Below, piece by piece: positions 8,361-17,500 of a stretch of 64,000 nt of DNA. The DNA lies in NCBI GenBank assembly GCA_964586225.1, contig CAZPHD010000002.1, positions 124,001-188,000 of the forward strand, read 5' to 3'. Below the pieces are notes generated by a model. That model saw only the letters and a program-made list of their open reading frames with translations. It did no database searches and was not told where the DNA came from. Position 1 is the first letter of the stretch. Each line of letters starts with the position of its first letter. Made by a program: the position numbers and the translations under genes. The stretch is from JANJUB01 sp964586225 (GTDB lineage Bacteria; Armatimonadota; Fimbriimonadia; Fimbriimonadales; Fimbriimonadaceae).

Positions 8361-9750
8361 GCCACCTCCACAACCCCAGCATAAGCGCCCACGCGATCCC
8401 AATCCACCCCGGCCAGAACGGCGGCACTTCGACCGCGGCAAACGGCAGATCTGCCAGCATCCGCGAAGCCACCAGCAAACTCGTTCCCGCGCCTTCCACA
8501 AACCACATGATGACCGCTGGCACGACCGGCAGCCAACTCAATCCCCACGCCAAGAGCGAGCCGATCACCACCACCGACACCGGAATCGACGCCACCAAGT
8601 TCGCGAACACGCTGATCACCGATACGTAGCCGAAGTGATAAGCGATGATTGGCCCGGTCGCCGCGCTTGCCACCAAACTGACCCACGCCCCCTGCCGGAT
8701 AACCTCACCCACCGGACGACCGCCTTCCTCATACACCCGACCGGGCAGCGGAAACAACCCCAAGCCAAGCACCGCCACGAACGACAGCTGAAATCCGAGA
8801 TCCCAAATCGCCCGCGGATCGAGCAGCAGATTACCGATCGCGGCGAAGCCAAGCGCCGACAGCAAGTCCGCCTCGCGACGCCAAAGATACGCGGTCAACA
8901 TCAGCACCGCCATGGACACCGCGCGCACGACCGGTGGCCGCAGCCCCGTCGCGCCCATGTACACAAAGAGCACCGCGAGAAGCAGAAGCAACTGCCACCG
9001 ACGGTCGATGGGCAGATGCTTCAGCAAACCCTGCAAGAACAGCGCAAAGATGCCTACATGCAGCCCAGACGCGCTCACAATGTGCACGATGCCGATGCGG
9101 CGAAGATCCTCCTGGACATCGTCGTCCAGGCCACCATCGACGTTGAAACACACGGCGTCGGCAAGCCGTGACGTCGGCTCCGAAAGCGTCCGAGCAGTGA
9201 ACGCCCGGAACGAGTCGCGCCAAGCCTGGCCCCATCGCCAGATCGCCGGACCCCGATCCACGACCGTGGCATCGAACACGGCCATGCGCCCCGCCCAACC
9301 GCGCCGGGCAAACGTCTCCCGCAACTCCTCACGATAGGGATGCAACATTCCCACAACCTTCACGCGATCGCCCAGCGCGATGCCTGAGTTCTCCGGTAAC
9401 GACGCCCGAAAGACCGCCCCATCCCACCGTAGCAGCACCTCTTCGTAGCCGTCCTTGATCCGGGGAACCGAGGCGATCTGAACCTCACCACGAACCCCAG
9501 TCTCTTTGGTCACGCTCGCCACGGGTGACGGCGCAAACACGTAGGCCGTGAGCATCGTGCTGACGGCGAGCCAACGCGTCGACCCCACGGCGGCAAGAAC
9601 CACCACGATCCCCACAAGTCCGACCACGGCAAACTCGCGAGCCAGAAGCCCGATCGCGAGACCCACTGCCGCCACCAGCAAGGGCCGACCGTAGATCTCG
9701 CGACGAAGCACACAAGAAAGGTAGCGTCCCAGGACCCAATTCTCCTGCAT
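8344..9750 (-). CDS. comEC: ComEC N-terminal half: DNA-uptake channel (Competence domain)
   Basis: A 468-residue multi-pass membrane protein. N-terminal hydrophobic segments precede a DUF4131/OB-like domain (RGEVQIASVPRIKDG...LGDRVKVVG). The Competence-domain core follows, with the conserved HIVSASGLHVGIFA and TGLRPPVVRA motifs and seven or so further membrane segments. It is the proposed inner-membrane channel for single-stranded DNA in transformation. It stops just before the expected last membrane helix and MBL domain, both of which are in the downstream overlapping gene. With the type IV pilus genes later in the window it supports natural competence. Confidence 0.88.
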   Translation of the reverse strand: MQENWVLGRYLSCVLRREIYGRPLLVAAVGLAIGLLAREFAVVGLVGIVVVLAAVGSTRWLAVSTMLTAYVFAPSPVASVTKETGVRGEVQIASVPRIKDGYEEVLLRWDGAVFRASLPENSGIALGDRVKVVGMLHPYREELRETFARRGWAGRMAVFDATVVDRGPAIWRWGQAWRDSFRAFTARTLSEPTSRLADAVCFNVDGGLDDDVQEDLRRIGIVHIVSASGLHVGIFALFLQGLLKHLPIDRRWQLLLLLAVLFVYMGATGLRPPVVRAVSMAVLMLTAYLWRREADLLSALGFAAIGNLLLDPRAIWDLGFQLSFVAVLGLGLFPLPGRVYEEGGRPVGEVIRQGAWVSLVASAATGPIIAYHFGYVSVISVFANLVASIPVSVVVIGSLLAWGLSWLPVVPAVIMWFVEGAGTSLLVASRMLADLPFAAVEVPPFWPGWIGIAWALMLGLWRWRDRPA

Positions 9751-9785
9751 CGAACTTCTGAAAAACTCCGCCGTCTATCCGCGAC

Positions 9786-10715
9786 ATGATTGCCGCCCTG
9801 TTGCTTTTGACCACGACGCCCAAGCTCAACTTCGATGCCGCGTGGAAGGTGGCGTCCGAATCCGGATCGCACACCGTGCTCGTGATGCAGAACGGCAAGA
9901 TCGTCTTCGAGAAGTACAACCGGTGGGGCAAGAACATGCCGCACGCCTTGGCCAGCGGGTCGAAGAGCTTCACCGGCCTTCTCGCGGTTGCCGCCGTCCA
10001 AGACGGTCTGCTCAAATCGCTCGACGACAAAGTCGCCGACACGCTCACCGAGTGGAAGTCCGACCCGATCAAGTCCAAGGTGACGATCCGCCAGCTCCTC
10101 AGCCTCGAGAGCGGCATGATGGGCGGAAGCGCCGCGCTCGACTCGAACTGGGAGTCGTATGCCGAAGCCGCCAATCAGCCCATCCGGGTTCAACCGGAGA
10201 CGCGATTCCACTATGGCCCCTACCCCTTCCTCACCTTCGGCGCGGTGCTCACCAAGAAGCTGGGCAAGGAAACCGTTGAGGCCTACCTGAACCGCCGGAT
10301 CATGCAACCGCTCGGCATAAGCGCCCGCTGGAAGAAGACCGAAGGCGGCGAGATCGCCCTGCCCGGCGGTGCCGCGATGACCGCCCGCGACTGGGCAACG
10401 CTCGGGCAGATGCTCCTGCAGAAAGGCAACTGGGAGGGCAAGCAGATCCTCCCGTCGAAGCTTCTGGAGGAATGCTATCGACCCGGACATGCTAACCCCG
10501 GCTACGGAATGTCGTTCTGGTTGACGGCCGATACCACCGCCCTCTTCCGAAAGGGCACCACCAAGGCAGACTTCGCGATGGCCGCCGGTAAGGGTGGACA
10601 GCGGCTCTATCTGCTTCCCAAGCAGAACCTTGTCGTGATTCGCATGGGGCCGGTGTTCAAGGACGATTACAAGGATGTGCCGTTCTTGTCGTCGTTGCTC
10701 GGCGGAGCCTTCTGA
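9786..10715 (+). CDS. Serine beta-lactamase-fold hydrolase (PF00144 type)
   Basis: 309 residues with a short hydrophobic N-terminus (MIAALLLLTTT) that may be a minimal signal peptide. The SxxK nucleophile motif is S57-G-S-K60. A Tyr-containing motif follows in RFHYGPYPFL, and the fold pattern (LDDKVADTL, TIRQLLSLESGM) is that of class C beta-lactamases, DD-peptidases and esterases. The C-terminal block has AGKGGQRLYLLPKQNLVVIR, typical of the family's KTG region but without a clear K-T-G. The substrate cannot be inferred. It is divergent from comEC by 35 bp, and its 3' end overlaps the convergent dciA by 49 bp. Confidence 0.82.
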   Translation: MIAALLLLTTTPKLNFDAAWKVASESGSHTVLVMQNGKIVFEKYNRWGKNMPHALASGSKSFTGLLAVAAVQDGLLKSLDDKVADTLTEWKSDPIKSKVTIRQLLSLESGMMGGSAALDSNWESYAEAANQPIRVQPETRFHYGPYPFLTFGAVLTKKLGKETVEAYLNRRIMQPLGISARWKKTEGGEIALPGGAAMTARDWATLGQMLLQKGNWEGKQILPSKLLEECYRPGHANPGYGMSFWLTADTTALFRKGTTKADFAMAAGKGGQRLYLLPKQNLVVIRMGPVFKDDYKDVPFLSSLLGGAF

Positions 10716-11110
10716 CGTTCCAGCTTGGCCAGCGTCCTTTCCGCAATTTCGCGAATCGACATGTTCTTGAGCGCAGGGTCCGGGACCCGGGGCTTCGGCC
10801 GTTCCCAAGGTTCATCTTCCGGGAGCGGCCGAACTCCAAACCGTAGACTCACGATCAAGTGGGGATCGCCACAGCGCTCGGCAAATCGGGCAAGGATCTC
10901 GCTTTCGCGCATCCGCAATTCCTGCGCCCACGCCGAACCTGTCACCGACACCCACACAGTGCCTTGCTCGTAGCGGTCCGGATGTGACCGCGCCGCCAGC
11001 ACCTCACCCACAACCTCCGGCCACTCGCGCAACACGCGCTGCGCTCTCGCGGCACGGAGCACCTCTCGGCGCTTGATCGCGTCGCCGAGCAATCCTGACA
11101 TTCGCTTCAT
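10667..11110 (-). CDS. dciA: DciA-family (DUF721) replicative helicase loader or regulator
   Basis: 147 residues starting MKRMSGLLGDAIKRREVL. The region REWPEVVGEVLAARSHPDRY then VWVSVTGSAWAQELRMRESEIL is the DUF721/DciA core (W-x-x-V-G..., V-S-x-x-W-A-Q-E-L). DciA delivers the replicative helicase in bacteria without DnaC or DnaI. The ATG overlaps the recF stop by 4 bp (ATGA). The recF-DUF721 order is common near the origin in Actinobacteria, but dnaA, dnaN and gyrB are absent here. A disordered Pro/Lys-rich tail (ERPKPRVPDPALK...) overlaps the 3' end of the serine hydrolase by 49 bp. Confidence 0.82.
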   Translation of the reverse strand: MKRMSGLLGDAIKRREVLRAARAQRVLREWPEVVGEVLAARSHPDRYEQGTVWVSVTGSAWAQELRMRESEILARFAERCGDPHLIVSLRFGVRPLPEDEPWERPKPRVPDPALKNMSIREIAERTLAKLERQKAPPSNDDKNGTSL

Positions 11111-12234
11111 AAAGGCCTCAGCGTGCCCTCCTGGACCGCGTAAACCCGAGATCTGTCCAAGATCCGGTCCCCGGCAGCTGCCGCCTCTGTACAGGTCAAG
11201 AACGCCTGACCGGCATGATCCGCAACCCAACTGCACAACCGCTCACGTCGACCCGCGTCAAGATCGGAGAGCATGTCATCCAGAAGCAACACCGGCGGTT
11301 CGCCCAATTTGTCGCGAACCAACTCGAGGGTCGCGAGTTTCAGTGCGATCACTGCGCTGCGCTGCTGGCCCTGACTACCGAAGAGCCGACCTTCCTTGCC
11401 CGCGATCCGAATCGCAAGGTCGTCTCGGTGCGGACCAAGTGTGGTGGTGCCGCGGGCGATGTCGGTTGCCCGACCCTGCTCCAAGACCGACTCGTACGTC
11501 GCGGCATCAAACGCATCATCCTTGGCCACATAGCTCAGTTCAAGCGACTCGCCTTCGCCCAGCTCGGACTGAACTTGCGAAGCGATCGGAGACAACTCGG
11601 CAACGAATCGGACCCGATACTCACGCAACGACGCGCCGTACGTCGCCATCTGGGCTTCCCACGCGTGGAAGTTCTCGCCCGGCACATAGCGTTCTTGGGC
11701 TTGCTTGAGAAGGGCGTTTCGCTGTTCGAGGGCCCGTTTGAACAGAGACAACGCCCTAAGATAGGCAGGATACACCTGGCTGAGTTCGAGATCGAGGAAC
11801 ATGCGGCGTTCGCTCGGCTCTCCACTAACCAGCGGTAGATCAAGCGCGCTCACGCACACGGAAGGCAGTCGACCAATCAGATCGGCCGCACGCGATAATC
11901 CCACGCCATTCAAGAGAGCCCGCTTTCGACCCCCGCGCTCAAGAGTCATCGATAGGCTCGTTCGCCCCTCACAAATGGAACCTTCCACGCGAAAACGGTC
12001 TTCGCCTTCGCGGATGGCTTCGTGATCGCGCATCCCTCGGAGCAGACGTGTTGTCGAGATCAAGGAGATCGCCTCAAGAAGATTGGTCTTTCCTTGCGCA
12101 TTGGGACCCGAGATCACATGAAAGCCGAGCTCTGGCGTCATCTCAAGATGCCGATAGTTCCGGAATCCCTCGACCACGAGACCTGTCAGACGGAAGGTAT
12201 CCACCGCCTTCTCTGTAAGAAGATCTTCTTTCAT
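11107..12234 (-). CDS. recF: DNA replication and repair ATPase RecF
   Basis: A 375-residue SMC-like ATPase that helps load RecA at gaps. Walker A GPNAQGKT is at residues 43-50; the RecF-type fold start VEGFRNYRHLEM is intact; FGSQGQQRSAVIALKLA is the ABC signature and VLLLDDMLSDLD the Walker B. About 15 residues precede the usual family start, so an internal start is conceivable, but the first ATG is kept. It is joined to dciA by a 4-bp overlap. Upstream is a 208-bp gap with repeated TGGGGA motifs. Confidence 0.95.
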   Translation of the reverse strand: MKEDLLTEKAVDTFRLTGLVVEGFRNYRHLEMTPELGFHVISGPNAQGKTNLLEAISLISTTRLLRGMRDHEAIREGEDRFRVEGSICEGRTSLSMTLERGGRKRALLNGVGLSRAADLIGRLPSVCVSALDLPLVSGEPSERRMFLDLELSQVYPAYLRALSLFKRALEQRNALLKQAQERYVPGENFHAWEAQMATYGASLREYRVRFVAELSPIASQVQSELGEGESLELSYVAKDDAFDAATYESVLEQGRATDIARGTTTLGPHRDDLAIRIAGKEGRLFGSQGQQRSAVIALKLATLELVRDKLGEPPVLLLDDMLSDLDAGRRERLCSWVADHAGQAFLTCTEAAAAGDRILDRSRVYAVQEGTLRPL

Positions 12235-12442
12235 TCAAATTCTGTTCTTATTCTTAGACGCCACCTATGTGGGGATAACCTGCCAATCGGTCCGATTACT
12301 GAACTCGACAGGAGATTTGCCCCCTGGGGAAAGGTGCGTGGGAAAGCTCGGAATTGGTGAGCGAGTTGTTGACCGCTCTCACCTTGCGGCACCCATTCCC
12401 CAGTGATGTCCACTCTTTCCCCAGGCGTTTTGGGGATCGTAT
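12235..12442. repeat. recF upstream gap with clustered TGGGGA motifs and an 11-bp inverted repeat
   Basis: Five copies of TGGGGA or its complement occur at 12270, 12325, 12397, 12418 and 12431. CCTGGGGAAAG (12323-12333) and CTTTCCCCAGG (12415-12425) form a perfect 11-bp inverted repeat. No exact DnaA box (TTATCCACA) is present; the nearest sequences differ at two or more positions. The gap lies upstream of recF and downstream of the RDD gene and holds no credible reading frame. Confidence 0.45.
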
Positions 12443-13171
12443 TCACAGCAGACCTCGTTCGCGTCCGATCTTCATAACCACGGCCTCGGCCACAGAAACG
12501 GGATGGGCACCGGGGACCATCGGGATGTTCCGCCGCTGTGCGATCGGCATCCAGACCTCACGAATGAGCTTGTTCTGAACGGACGTGGGTAGGAACGGAA
12601 ACCGATCGCAAAACTGTCGCAGGGCCACATACTCTTCCAGCGTTACGGATCGGAGGTCGCCGACTTCGGCCTCTAATGGATGCTGTCCATACTCATGAGG
12701 TCGCTCGACAAATACCGCCTCGCCTCGTTTCTCCATGACGACGATCGTGTTCGCGGCAAAGTCGCCAAGCCGTTGACCCTTGGGATTGCTGAAGATCGCA
12801 AGGATGCCCAAGGCTGGCGGAAGCATGTCCGCGATACGCAGAAAGTTGCGACCAGCGGCCGCGAGAAACGTGATCGGCGTGCCGTCCGCCATTCGAACCC
12901 GGATGTTGGCGGCGATCTTTCCCACGGTTTGACCGTTGTTCAGGCCTTCGAGTATCGTGAAATAGGCGAGCCATCCGATGCTGGCAACGATCGCGGCGAT
13001 CGCTCCGCCATAGGGGTCGGGCAACTCGGAGGAGGCGGCAACCACCATGATCGTCACGACGGCGATGATGAACCAATCAAGAAGCTGGGCAATGACGCGC
13101 GTTGCGAGACCCGCGATCCGATAGGTCACGATGGTCTTCTCAGGACTCAACACCGCGAGCTCGTGGGCCAT
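12443..13171 (-). CDS. RDD-family membrane protein
   Basis: 242 residues. Residues ~15-150 carry the RDD pattern: AGLATRVIAQLLDWFIIAVV (the R and D of RDD), a second hydrophobic segment, GQTVGKIAANIRV, and a last segment ending GQRLGDFAANTIVV. The ~100-residue C-terminal part is soluble and not recognised. RDD proteins are poorly characterised; some act in Na+/H+ exchange and many sit beside DUF58 genes, as here. It is divergent from the DUF58 gene with only 17 bp between start codons. TAGCAT lies 7 bases before its ATG, suggesting a leaderless transcript. Confidence 0.88.
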   Translation of the reverse strand: MAHELAVLSPEKTIVTYRIAGLATRVIAQLLDWFIIAVVTIMVVAASSELPDPYGGAIAAIVASIGWLAYFTILEGLNNGQTVGKIAANIRVRMADGTPITFLAAAGRNFLRIADMLPPALGILAIFSNPKGQRLGDFAANTIVVMEKRGEAVFVERPHEYGQHPLEAEVGDLRSVTLEEYVALRQFCDRFPFLPTSVQNKLIREVWMPIAQRRNIPMVPGAHPVSVAEAVVMKIGRERGLL

Positions 13172-13188
13172 ACTGGGGATGCTACCGT

Positions 13189-14496
13189 ATGATTCCCACC
13201 AAGCGACTTTGGACTCTGGTTGCGGCCGGTATTCCGGTTGCGGCCGTTAGCGCGTCGGCCGGTCAAGCTTGGATCATCTTCGTTTATAACGGGTTTCTCT
13301 TGGTGGTTGCTTACATCACTTGGCGGATGAGCCCTGACACGTCGCAACTCCGCGCGGTCCGCTCATTTGACCCGGTGCTATCCGTCCGCACACCTAATCG
13401 GATTCGTCTTACCCTCACCCACGAAGGGGTTGAGCCACTTTTGGGCAGGATTCGAGACGAAGCGCCCGCCTCGTTCCATACCGAGGGATCAGAGTTCCCA
13501 CTGCGGCTTCTTCCCGGAGACGAGCGAGAATTCGTCTACGAAACGACGCCGCCCTTTCGCGGTGCCGATTTCTTCCGGGGTACGTTCCTTCGCATCGCAT
13601 GCCCGCTGGGATTGGTGGAGCGGCAGATCAAGCTGCCCACGGAGCAACCCGTCCGCGTTTATCCGAACGTGCTTGCCCTCCGCGAGTTTGACCTGCTGAA
13701 GCAAAAGGGCAAGCTTCGTGATCTTGGAATTCGCGTTTCTCGCATGCGTGGACTTGGTTCCGAGTTCGAGTCCCTGAGGGACTATGCCCTCGGTGATGAC
13801 ATCCGCAAAGTCGACTGGAAGGCAACCGCTCGGCGGGGCAAGTTGATCGTGCGCCAGTACGAGCAGGAGCGAAATCAGCCGGTCATTATAGCGATCGACA
13901 TCGGTCGACGGATGCTCTCCGAAGTCAATGGCGTCACCAAGCTTGACCATATCCTCGACGCGCTCTTGATGCTCACGCACGCCGCGAGCGTTGCGGGTGA
14001 CCTTGTCGGGCTATTGGTCTATTCGGATCGCGTCCACCGCTATATCCCCCCTCGTAAGGGGCGAAATCAGGTGGGCTTCATCATCGAAGCCGTCCACGAC
14101 TTGCTTGCCGATCCGGTTGAAAGCGACCCCGTCGGCGCCTTCAGTTACTTGTCGGCGCGCTGGAAGCGTCGCTCGCTCATCGTCAACTTTACTGATATCG
14201 AGACGGGTGCCGAGGGCCGCCGACTCGGCGCGGCGCTGGGTTCGCTGGGTCGGCGACACATTGTGTTGACCGCTCGGGTTGCCGATCCGCGTCTGCAGGA
14301 ACTGGTCGAGGCCGCTCCGGAAGATCCGGGTTCGTTCTTTCAAAAGGCGTCAGCTCTCCAGTTCGTTGAGGACCGTCGCGAGGCCGGCACCGAACTCACA
14401 AATGCGGGATTGCACCACCTAGAGTCCGAGCCTCAAGACCTCGCGTCTTCGCTGGTGAGCTTCTATTTCCACGTGAAAGAGAAGTCGCTGCTCTAA
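13189..14496 (+). CDS. DUF58 domain protein (MoxR-associated, vWA-like)
   Basis: 435 residues. Two N-terminal membrane segments (about residues 6-50) precede a beta-rich region. The DUF58 motif RGLGSEFESLRDYALGDDIR-KVDWKATAR lies in the middle, followed by a vWA-like fold beginning VIIAIDIGRRM. Such proteins usually work with MoxR AAA ATPases and transglutaminase-like proteins in envelope functions; neither is adjacent, only the divergent RDD gene. ATG 13189 was chosen because it starts directly before the first membrane helix; an upstream in-frame start would overlap the RDD gene. Confidence 0.88.
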   Translation: MIPTKRLWTLVAAGIPVAAVSASAGQAWIIFVYNGFLLVVAYITWRMSPDTSQLRAVRSFDPVLSVRTPNRIRLTLTHEGVEPLLGRIRDEAPASFHTEGSEFPLRLLPGDEREFVYETTPPFRGADFFRGTFLRIACPLGLVERQIKLPTEQPVRVYPNVLALREFDLLKQKGKLRDLGIRVSRMRGLGSEFESLRDYALGDDIRKVDWKATARRGKLIVRQYEQERNQPVIIAIDIGRRMLSEVNGVTKLDHILDALLMLTHAASVAGDLVGLLVYSDRVHRYIPPRKGRNQVGFIIEAVHDLLADPVESDPVGAFSYLSARWKRRSLIVNFTDIETGAEGRRLGAALGSLGRRHIVLTARVADPRLQELVEAAPEDPGSFFQKASALQFVEDRREAGTELTNAGLHHLESEPQDLASSLVSFYFHVKEKSLL

Positions 14497-14525
14497 TGAA
14501 AACGTCAGAATAGGCAAGAGACTCT

Positions 14526-17500
14526 TTGCGCATTACCCTCGGACTTGTGGCGTGGCTCAGCGTGGTCGTGCCGGTGGCCATCCTTGCGGGATGGGGAGCG
14601 TCGTTTTTGACGTCGTGCGTCGTTGCGCTCGCCGCTGGCGGATCGCCTATTGTCTACACCTACGATTCTCCCGGCGGAAAGCTCACGGCGCGGGCTGACT
14701 CTTATCGGTGGAGCATTCCGCGCAATACGCTCCAGCTTCGCGGCATTGTCGTGCGCGATCCAGATCAGAATCCCGTCGTTGAGGTCAACGAGCTCTTTCT
14801 TGAGGACTTTGTGCCGGGTGCGAAGCCAATCCGAGTGCGGGCGCGCGACGTAACCTTGCGTGTTGAACGCAAGGCCGATGGTAGCTTCCGATTTCTCGAT
14901 TGGGCACCTCCCGCAACGGAGGAACCGACCTCGGAAGTCGCGTACCGCGTCGACATTGGGCGGCTCTCTGTGCTGTGGGAGGATCACGCTGGCGGAGAGC
15001 CTTGGCGCCGTTGGGTGAGCACTCCGCGGCTTCGCGTCGATGGCCGAGGCGGCTCCTGGATGGCGTCCGGCCGGTTGAAGATTGAGCACTCGGGTTACGT
15101 CGGCGTCGCCCTTCGCGGAGGACTCGAGCTTGGCGTTGAAGCCGAGGCACAGTTTGACGGCCTTGAAGTCGCCGAGCTTTTGAAGCGATTTGCCAGGATG
15201 CCCGAGGGTCGAGACTTTCCAGAGTTGAAAGACTTGCACCTGTCTCAAGGGCGCGTGTGGGGACCCATGCGGCTCGTCGTCGCCCCGAAGAAACCCGTCC
15301 GCGTAGTGGGCAAGCTGCGAGCCGAAACAGGGCCTTTCTCGTTTGGTCCGGACATCGCTGCGACTTCGACGATGGCCAATGTCCTAGTGAGCGAGGCGGG
15401 GTTGCGAGGTGAGCTCAGCTTCGCGGATGGACCCTTCGGAGGCGACTTCCGGGGAACGATCAACTGGGAAGACGGACTTCGGGTAGGGGGTGCCGTCACG
15501 GCCACGACCCCTGATCAACGCCGGGTTCCGAAGTTGCTTAGGGCCTCGCTACCGAACGATCTCGGCCTCCGCAACGTGGTCTACACGGGCTGGATTGACT
15601 ACCGCGAACCGGCCGGCTGGACGACTCAAGGAACCGTGTCGGCACATCAACTCACCTTCGGAGGCGAGACGGTCCAAGCCGTTTCTGCGCGACTGAGCTA
15701 CGAGGGCGATCGGTTGCTGTTGAACGAACTCGATGGCAGCTACGCGACGGCAACCATGGCTGGCGCCCTCGCCCTCGATCTCCGCTCAAACTCGATCTCC
15801 GGGCACCTGTCGTCACCGCGATTTGACCTCGGCACCCTGGCGCGGCGCCTCGGACTTGAGCTTTTGGAAGGCACCGGCGAAGCTCGTCTTGCGGTGACCG
15901 GTAAGTTGGACCAGCCGAGTGTTGAACTGCGTGCGACGGGCCGTGCAACCTCGCGGGCGCAAGGCTACGATGCTCGTCTGGGTCGGTTTGAAGTTGCCGC
16001 TCAACTCCGCGGTTCGGGGATCGAGGTGGATCGGCTGACCGTGGTGGGCCCCTCGGGCACCGCGTATGCCCGTGGAGAAGTTGACCTCAAGGGGCGCAAT
16101 CTGGGGTTCGATGTGCTCGCGACGAGCGTGCCCCTCGGTAGTTTTTTCGAGGCGATTCAGGCGTCGGCCGCTTTCTCAGGTCGGATTGAAGGGTCGTTCG
16201 ACGCGCCTTATGCCGAGGGTCAGCTGGAGCTGTTCGGGGCCCAAGCCGCCGGACAGACGCTTCCGTATGCCCGCGGAAACGTCTTGATTGACCGCGATGG
16301 ACTGGAAGCCGATGAGGTGCTGGCGTTCAAACGTGGAGCTACCGCCAGGGGCGCGTTCGGACTGAGCTTCGGCAATCTCGCTCTCTCGGGCAACTTCACG
16401 ACCACCGGGGTCAACCTCGCCGACTATCCCCCGGAGGGAATCTCCGGCATCGCTCGAATCAATCAGGCCACCCTGGCGGGCACCTTGGAGTCACCGATCC
16501 TCGAAGCCGACATTGCGGCCGAGACGCTGGTGGTCTCTGAGATTCGTTTCGGCGACGTGACCGCGCGGGCCAAGATCAAGGATCGCAAGCTCGCGATCGA
16601 GAATGTCATCGCCACGAGCGAATCTGGCCAACTCTCGGGTTCCGCACTCTTCTCACTGGACGACGAAAGCGGTACGTTCGATTTCTTCGCCAAGGAGTTT
16701 GCTCTTGCCCCTCTCGTTCGAGACTTGCCACTTGATGTTGCGCTCGGCGGAACACTGGACGGGCGGTTCCAAGGGTCATTTGCGGAGCGCCAAGTGCAGT
16801 CACTCACCTCCGAAGGACAACTCACGGGCCTGCGGGTCAATCAAGCGTTTCTTGGTAACGGGCCGCTGATGCTGACCAAAACGAACGGGCAGTGGGACGC
16901 TTCGCTTTTCTTGGGAGACCTTAACGCCTACGTCGAAGTGCCCAAAGTGAGCTTTGATGAATCGACGCGAGCTGTCAGTGGAGATGTAATTGCAAATAAC
17001 TTTGACGTTTCAGTCTTATACAAATCGTTCCGCAGATACCTGAACGAGTCGGGTGTCAGCCCCGACGTGGTTGAGAAGCTGGACACGCTATCCGGCGAAC
17101 TTGATCTTAGCGCGCGACTCTCCGGCACCTTCGATCAGTTGGACCTGCAAGTCCCCACGCTCGCCGTCGGCAGCCTCAAGTTCGAGGGTCAAGATGCTGG
17201 AGTATTCACCACGAAGTTCGCGAGGACGGATCGCGTTTGGACCGTCGACGAGTTTCTCTGGAAGGACGGTCCCGTGCGGGTGAGCCTGAGCGAGGCTCGA
17301 ATAGAGGAAGAGGGTGAAATCTCAATCGATGGTGAAATCAACGATCTCGACTGGTCCTGGTTTGCCGCCCTCAACCCGTTGTTCGCGCGCATCCGTGGCG
17401 AGACAGACCTCCCCTTCTTGGTTCGTGGGCCGACACGCTCGCCGGAGATTCAAGCCTCGCTGTCTTATGACGAAGCGCCCGAGGTTCCCGTGGTTCGACC

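Noticed and set aside
12235..12442. Replication origin next to recF.
   Set aside because: No exact DnaA box, no AT-rich unwinding region, and dnaA/dnaN are absent; only the motif cluster is reported.
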